DNA of 9,356 nt from Firmicutes bacterium UBA7523 (GTDB lineage Bacteria; Bacillota; Dethiobacteria; Dethiobacterales; Dethiobacteraceae), in the NCBI GenBank assembly GCA_002479415.1, contig DLMZ01000017.1, forward strand, positions 2,188 to 11,543, read 5' to 3'. Below the pieces are notes generated by a model, which did not search any database, was not told the DNA's origin, and worked only from the letters and a program-made list of their open reading frames with translations. Both the position numbers and the translations under genes were made by a program. Positions 5,716-9,356 of this stretch are shown here, in pieces; the first letter of the stretch is position 1, and every line of letters begins with the position of its first letter.

Positions 5716-7419
5716 GTGAAACAACAGGGAAAAAGACATGAGCTGATGGGTGAAATATTAATTTCAAAAGGCATTATTACGAGGGAGCAGTTAAATGAGG
5801 CTCTTGCGCATAAGGATTTAAAAAGTGGTGAAACAGGCCTTTTGGGGAGGGTACTTGTTCGTTTGGGTTTTTGCACCGAGGAAGATATTGCACGGACAGT
5901 GGCTGAACGAGTAGGAGTGCCTTTCATTTCTTTGGAGGGCTACCCCATTGATACAGCGGCAATGGTGACCATTTCTGCAGAGGGGGCACGGAAGTATAGG
6001 GCGCTTCCTATTGGGTTTAGTGCTGATAAGCTAGTTGTTGCCATGGAAAAACCTGGCGATATTTTGGTGCTGGATGATTTGAGAATATTGACCGGATACA
6101 ATATTAAGCCGGTTATGGCAACCGACAGTGAGCTGGAAGCCGCCATTAACAATTATAGTCAGTCTAGTGCCGGCGTTGAGCACAGTTTTGAGGAGGAGGC
6201 CGTTGAAAACAAGGAAGAATCTGTAGAAGCTTCTTCCGATGTGGGGGCGGACAGACCGGCTGTGCAGTTGGCCAATATGATTTTGGCTCAAGCTGTTTCA
6301 GCTAAAGCAAGCGACGTGCATATCGAGGTCTATGAGAAGAGCTTAAGGGTGCGGTTTAGGATTGACGGTGTGCTGCATGACGTAATGGCCCCGCCTAAAA
6401 AAATGCATGGAGCGTTAGTCTCAAGGCTTAAGATTATGTCTAACATTAATATTGCGGAGCGGCGGATTCCTCAGGACGGCAGGATGACTGTTAAGATTGA
6501 AGATAAAACCATAGATGTAAGGGTGGCTTCTTTGCCAGCCAGTTTTGGGGAAAGATTAACGCTGCGAATGCTGGAGCGAACTTCACGCACTATTACACTT
6601 GAGGACTTGGGTGTGGCACCTGATATCTTGAAGAAGTATAGAGAAATGATTAACCTGCCGTACGGATTTATTCCGGTAACCGGTCCCACAGGGAGCGGCA
6701 AAAGCACAACTCTGTACGCCAGCTTAGCAGAAGTGGATCGTGTTGTAAAGAACGTTATAACGGTGGAAGATCCTGTGGAGTACCGCATGGAGGGAATTAA
6801 CCAGATTCAGATTAATCCCAAGGCGGGATTAACTTTTGCATCCGGATTGAGGTCCATCCTGCGCAGTGACCCTGATGTTGTGATGGTTGGTGAGATAAGG
6901 GATCACGAAACGGCATCTATTGCTATTGAATCAGCTCTTACCGGCCATATGGTGTTTACTACGTTGCATACTAACGATACGGCGGGAGCTATAACTCGAT
7001 TGACTGAAATGGGGGTAGAACCTTACCTTACGGCTTCTTCAGTGGTAGGGATTATGGCTCAGCGACTGTTAAGGCGTCTATGTACACAGTGTATGGAAAC
7101 GTATACTATTACAAGGTCAATGGCTGAGAAAATTGCTGATTTTCCGCTACAGCCTGGTGAAGAGGAAATTAAGTTGCGCAGGGCGAGAAGCGGAGGCTGC
7201 ATACGTTGTGGCAATACCGGATATTCCGGTCGGTTCGGTGTATACGAATTCTTGGAGGTGACTGAAGAAATTCAAAAGCTCACCTTAAACCGGTCAACAG
7301 CGCGGGAAATAAAACAAATGGCTGTTTCGCAAGGAATGATTACTTTACGTCAAGACGGCTTAGCTAAAGCACGACAGGGCCTTACTTCTATAGAAGAAGT
7401 ATTGAGGGTGATTGTATGA
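5716..7419 (+). CDS. pilB: Type IV pilus extension ATPase PilB (GspE family)
   Basis: PilB is the cytoplasmic hexameric ATPase that powers pilus extension through PilC. The 567-residue protein has an N-terminal MshEN/GspE-N domain (about 11-150), an acidic linker (about 155-175) and the motor domain. The motor shows Walker A GPTGSGKST (323-331, Lys329), Asp box EDPVEY (351-356), Walker B SDPDVVMVGEIRD (384-396, Glu393) and His box TGHMVFTTLHTND (409-421). A zinc-binding four-Cys motif is intact at C456, C459, C495 and C498; this marks PilB rather than PilT. In MshEN the first half (LMGEILISKGIITREQLNEAL) keeps the fold pattern but lacks the Arg of the RLG motif and the closing Gln used for c-di-GMP in characterised members, so nucleotide sensing is doubtful. 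GTG 5716 has TAGGAGAG 7 nt upstream. The stop overlaps the pilT start as ATGA. Confidence 0.96.
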   Translation: MKQQGKRHELMGEILISKGIITREQLNEALAHKDLKSGETGLLGRVLVRLGFCTEEDIARTVAERVGVPFISLEGYPIDTAAMVTISAEGARKYRALPIGFSADKLVVAMEKPGDILVLDDLRILTGYNIKPVMATDSELEAAINNYSQSSAGVEHSFEEEAVENKEESVEASSDVGADRPAVQLANMILAQAVSAKASDVHIEVYEKSLRVRFRIDGVLHDVMAPPKKMHGALVSRLKIMSNINIAERRIPQDGRMTVKIEDKTIDVRVASLPASFGERLTLRMLERTSRTITLEDLGVAPDILKKYREMINLPYGFIPVTGPTGSGKSTTLYASLAEVDRVVKNVITVEDPVEYRMEGINQIQINPKAGLTFASGLRSILRSDPDVVMVGEIRDHETASIAIESALTGHMVFTTLHTNDTAGAITRLTEMGVEPYLTASSVVGIMAQRLLRRLCTQCMETYTITRSMAEKIADFPLQPGEEEIKLRRARSGGCIRCGNTGYSGRFGVYEFLEVTEEIQKLTLNRSTAREIKQMAVSQGMITLRQDGLAKARQGLTSIEEVLRVIV

Positions 7420-8480
7420 GCAGTGCTTTTGTTATTGAAGAGATACTTGAAAAAACTGTGAAGGCTGATGCTTCAGACTTGCATCTGACTGTAGGGCAGC
7501 CGCCGATGATTAGGGTGTTTGGTTCATTGCAGGCTCTTGATTATCCTGCACTCAAAAGAGAAGATATTAAAGAGTTGATTTATCCAATTCTTTTGGGATA
7601 CCAGCGTGAGCAGTTTGAGAAGGAGTGGGAGCTGGATTTTTCCTATTCAGTCTCCGGGTTAAGCCGTTTCCGCGGCAGCATAATGATGCAGCGCGGCTCG
7701 CTTGATGTCGTTCTAAGGACGGTTCCTTGGCAAGTTCCTAATATTGAATCTTTAGGGTTGCCTCCTATTGTGAAGGATTGGGCACGTTTGCCGCGGGGTT
7801 TAGTGTTGGTAACCGGTCCAACGGGAAGTGGTAAAAGTACCACACTGGCTTCAATTATCGGGTTAATAAACGAAGAACGCTCGCTGAATATTATTACGGT
7901 GGAGCATCCCATAGAATTTTTGCACAATCATAAAAAGTCTATTGTCAGGCAGCGTGAAGTTGGCAGTGATACCCGTTCTTTCGGCAATGCACTGAGGCAT
8001 ATGCTCCGGCATGATCCGGACGTAATTCTTATAGGTGAGATGCGTGATCAGGAAAGTATCTCTATTGCTTTGACTGCGGCGGAGACGGGCCATTTAGTTT
8101 TTTCTACGCTACATACGCAGACTGCTCCGCTGGCCGTTACGCGGATTGTTGATGTGTTTCCTAGTACAATACGCGATCATATACGGATGCAGTTAGCCGG
8201 GTCGCTGCAAGGCGTACTTGCACAGCAAATTCTGCCGCGAGCTGACGGCACCGGCCGGGTAGCAGCAGTAGAAGTGTTAGTAAATACTCCTGCGGTTAAC
8301 AATATAATTCGGGAAGGGAATCAGCATCATTTGTATAATGCAATGCAAACCGGGCGTAGCTTTGGTATGCAGACTATGGACTATGCTTTGGCGGATTTAT
8401 GCTTACGCGGATTAATATCCAAAGAGGAAGCGTTGAGCCGAAGTGTTAACCGACCTGAATTGGAAAGGGCGTTGCGCTAA
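7416..8480 (+). CDS. pilT: Type IV pilus retraction ATPase PilT
   Basis: PilT is the hexameric ATPase that retracts pili, driving twitching, surface sensing and DNA uptake. At 354 residues it has the usual size and architecture: N-terminal PAS-like domain (about 1-110, with ADASDLHLTVGQPPMIRVFG), Walker A GPTGSGKST (134-142, Lys140), Asp box VEHPIEF (162-168), Walker B HDPDVILIGEMRD (199-211, Glu208), His box TGHLVFSTLHTQ (224-235) and the C-terminal AVNNIIREG segment (293-301) matching the PilT-specific AIRNLIRE motif. It has no Cys4 zinc motif. The Asp box has His164 where most PilT proteins have Asp, while Glu163 and the other catalytic residues remain. It overlaps pilB by 4 nt (ATGA) and lies 1 nt ahead of pilD, so the three are likely co-translated. 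Confidence 0.96.
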   Translation: MSSAFVIEEILEKTVKADASDLHLTVGQPPMIRVFGSLQALDYPALKREDIKELIYPILLGYQREQFEKEWELDFSYSVSGLSRFRGSIMMQRGSLDVVLRTVPWQVPNIESLGLPPIVKDWARLPRGLVLVTGPTGSGKSTTLASIIGLINEERSLNIITVEHPIEFLHNHKKSIVRQREVGSDTRSFGNALRHMLRHDPDVILIGEMRDQESISIALTAAETGHLVFSTLHTQTAPLAVTRIVDVFPSTIRDHIRMQLAGSLQGVLAQQILPRADGTGRVAAVEVLVNTPAVNNIIREGNQHHLYNAMQTGRSFGMQTMDYALADLCLRGLISKEEALSRSVNRPELERALR

Positions 8481-8481
8481 A

Positions 8482-9222
8482 ATGATTTTGGTTTTTGTGG
8501 TTGGCCTATTTATAGGCTCCTTTTTAAACGTTTGTATCTGCCGTATTCCAAACGGAGAATCCATTGTTTTCCCTTCATCTCATTGCCCGGGTTGCGGCCG
8601 TTCTTTAACACCTTGGGAGTTGATTCCCGTGATTAGCTTTATTATACAAGGGTGCAGATGTAAAGGATGCAACCGGCAAATCTCATGGCGCTACCCTGTT
8701 GTGGAACTATTGACGGCGGCAGTATTTGCGGCGATTTTTACGCGGTTTTCGGGTATTGATTTTTACATACATGTTTTATTTTATGGGGTTATGATTGTTA
8801 TTTTATTTATTGACTTGGAGAATCAGATAATCCCTAATAGCCTGGTGTTGCTTTTGTTGGGCTTGTCCTTGCTGGTGCAGCTTTTCTGGCCGGTGCAGCC
8901 TTGGACTACAGCTTTGTTAGGTGGTTTGCTTGGGGGCAGTCTGTTTCTCTTGTTGGCCATAGTCAGCCGTGGTGGTATGGGCGGCGGTGACATTAAGCTT
9001 GTTACTGTGCTTGGCTTTTGGTTTGGCTGGGCAAGTTTGTTGTTAGTGTTGTTTTTAGCTTTTCTGGGAGGCGGCTTGGTAGGGGGCATTTTGCTGTTGA
9101 CTGGCTTAAAAAAACGAAAAGATGGTATTGCTTTTGGACCGTTTCTGGTGCTGGCTTCGTTTATCGTCACTATGTGGGGTAAGCAGTTGCTGGGTTGGTA
9201 TATTGGTATAAGCGGCCTATAA
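8482..9222 (+). CDS. pilD: Prepilin peptidase/N-methyltransferase PilD
   Basis: PilD is the membrane aspartic protease that removes prepilin leaders after Gly and N-methylates the new N-terminus. From ATG 8482 it is 246 residues, as usual. The N-terminal methylase-linked part contains GSFLNVCICRIPNGESIVFP (11-30) and a zinc-binding pair of CxxC motifs (C35, C38 and C60, C63; C58 is an extra Cys). Catalytic aspartates are Asp111 (IDLENQIIP) and Asp170 in GGGDIKL, the GxGD signature. Several hydrophobic segments cover the rest, and the C-terminus has the typical GIAFGPFL. An upstream in-frame GTG (8443) inside pilT would add 13 hydrophilic residues and is less likely. AAAGGG at 8464-8469 is a somewhat distant ribosome binding site. 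It is the last gene before the operon terminator. Substrates include the divergent pilin and the prepilin-like frame at the right edge. Confidence 0.95.
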   Translation: MILVFVVGLFIGSFLNVCICRIPNGESIVFPSSHCPGCGRSLTPWELIPVISFIIQGCRCKGCNRQISWRYPVVELLTAAVFAAIFTRFSGIDFYIHVLFYGVMIVILFIDLENQIIPNSLVLLLLGLSLLVQLFWPVQPWTTALLGGLLGGSLFLLLAIVSRGGMGGGDIKLVTVLGFWFGWASLLLVLFLAFLGGGLVGGILLLTGLKKRKDGIAFGPFLVLASFIVTMWGKQLLGWYIGISGL

Positions 9223-9254
9223 AAGTAACTGATGTGAATAATTTGATTTAGGCA

Positions 9255-9281
9255 AGCGCCAGACTATGTCTGGCGCTTTTT
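9255..9281 (+). terminator. Intrinsic terminator closing the pil operon
   Basis: A perfect 10-bp stem AGCGCCAGAC (9255-9264) pairs with GTCTGGCGCT (9268-9277) around a TAT loop, followed by a run of T (9277-9281). It lies 32 nt after the pilD stop. Confidence 0.92.
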
Positions 9282-9305
9282 AAATTCTTTTGTCGTTTTA
9301 TGGGG

Positions 9306-9311
9306 AGGAGG
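9306..9311 (+). promoter_or_regulatory. Strong ribosome binding site for a TTG-initiated gene
   Basis: AGGAGG within a G-rich tract (9302-9313) lies 8 nt before TTG at 9320. This supports the TTG start over the ATG at 9339, which has only AAGG ahead of it. Confidence 0.6.
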
Positions 9312-9319
9312 GGAGATTT

Positions 9320-9356
9320 TTGTACGTAAGGAAAAAAAATGAGCGCGGGTATATAT
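9320..9356 (+). CDS. Prepilin-like protein, N-terminal fragment (runs off right edge)
   Basis: Starting at TTG 9320, the frame reads MYVRKKNERGYI up to the window edge. A short basic leader ending in Gly followed by an aromatic residue is the pattern of a class III prepilin signal peptide (RKKNERG/Y, compare RKNEKG/F in the pilin of this window). Relatives with GYILLE openings are usually minor pilins or pseudopilins. Only 12 codons are visible, so the hydrophobic helix and Glu+5 cannot be seen. Position just after pilD and its terminator fits a minor-pilin cluster continuing to the right. The alternative ATG at 9339 would give MSAGIY, with no pilin-like leader. Confidence 0.5.
   Translation, partial: MYVRKKNERGYI

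Noticed and set aside
8443..8481. Upstream GTG start of pilD inside pilT
   Set aside because: It would place a charged 13-residue stretch before the membrane segment. Family members begin directly at the MILVFVVGLFIGSFLN segment.
9339..9356. ATG 9339 as start of the right-edge gene
   Set aside because: It has only a weak AAGG ahead, and its peptide loses the pilin-like leader. The AGGAGG/TTG pair explains the region better, although the edge prevents proof.

Overview
The window carries a type IV pilus (T4P) assembly locus from a bacterium that is probably a spore-forming Firmicute of the Clostridia (Peptococcaceae-like). The hints are moderate AT content with strong AGGAGG-type ribosome binding sites, use of GTG and TTG starts, a Cys-rich LysM protein lacking a signal peptide, and a sigma factor of the SigB/SigF/SigG type. 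The genus cannot be named from sequence alone.

Layout. 1-480 (minus) is the N-terminal part of a Cys-rich LysM-repeat protein that runs off the left edge. Its upstream region contains a possible mother-cell (SigK/SigE-like) promoter. 569-714 (plus) is a decayed 3' end of a shikimate dehydrogenase (aroE) gene, followed by a perfect 32-nt palindrome that looks like a bidirectional terminator (723-754). 754-848 holds a nested inverted-repeat element with a GAACCGTCCC core, possibly REP-like. 974-1342 (minus) is a type IV prepilin with its own terminator. Between it and the next gene are two back-to-back promoter candidates.

1513-9222 (plus) reads as one long operon: pilC, a sigma-70-family factor, pilM, pilN, pilO, pilB, pilT and pilD. 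Genes overlap or nearly touch except for a 126-nt gap between pilO and pilB. A strong intrinsic terminator (9255-9281) closes it. At the right edge a strong ribosome binding site and a TTG start open another prepilin-like reading frame.

How the parts work together: PilD cleaves and methylates the prepilins. PilB powers assembly and PilT retraction through the inner-membrane platform PilC, which is linked to the PilM-PilN-PilO alignment complex. The divergent pilin supplies the fibre. The sigma factor inside the operon is the most unusual element and may couple pilus assembly genes to transcription of the pilin or of other genes. No pilP or pilQ (secretin) gene is in the window, which fits a Gram-positive type pilus, but such genes could lie outside. 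Several genes have start sites that differ from the longest open frame; the starts given here were chosen by ribosome binding site and family length.
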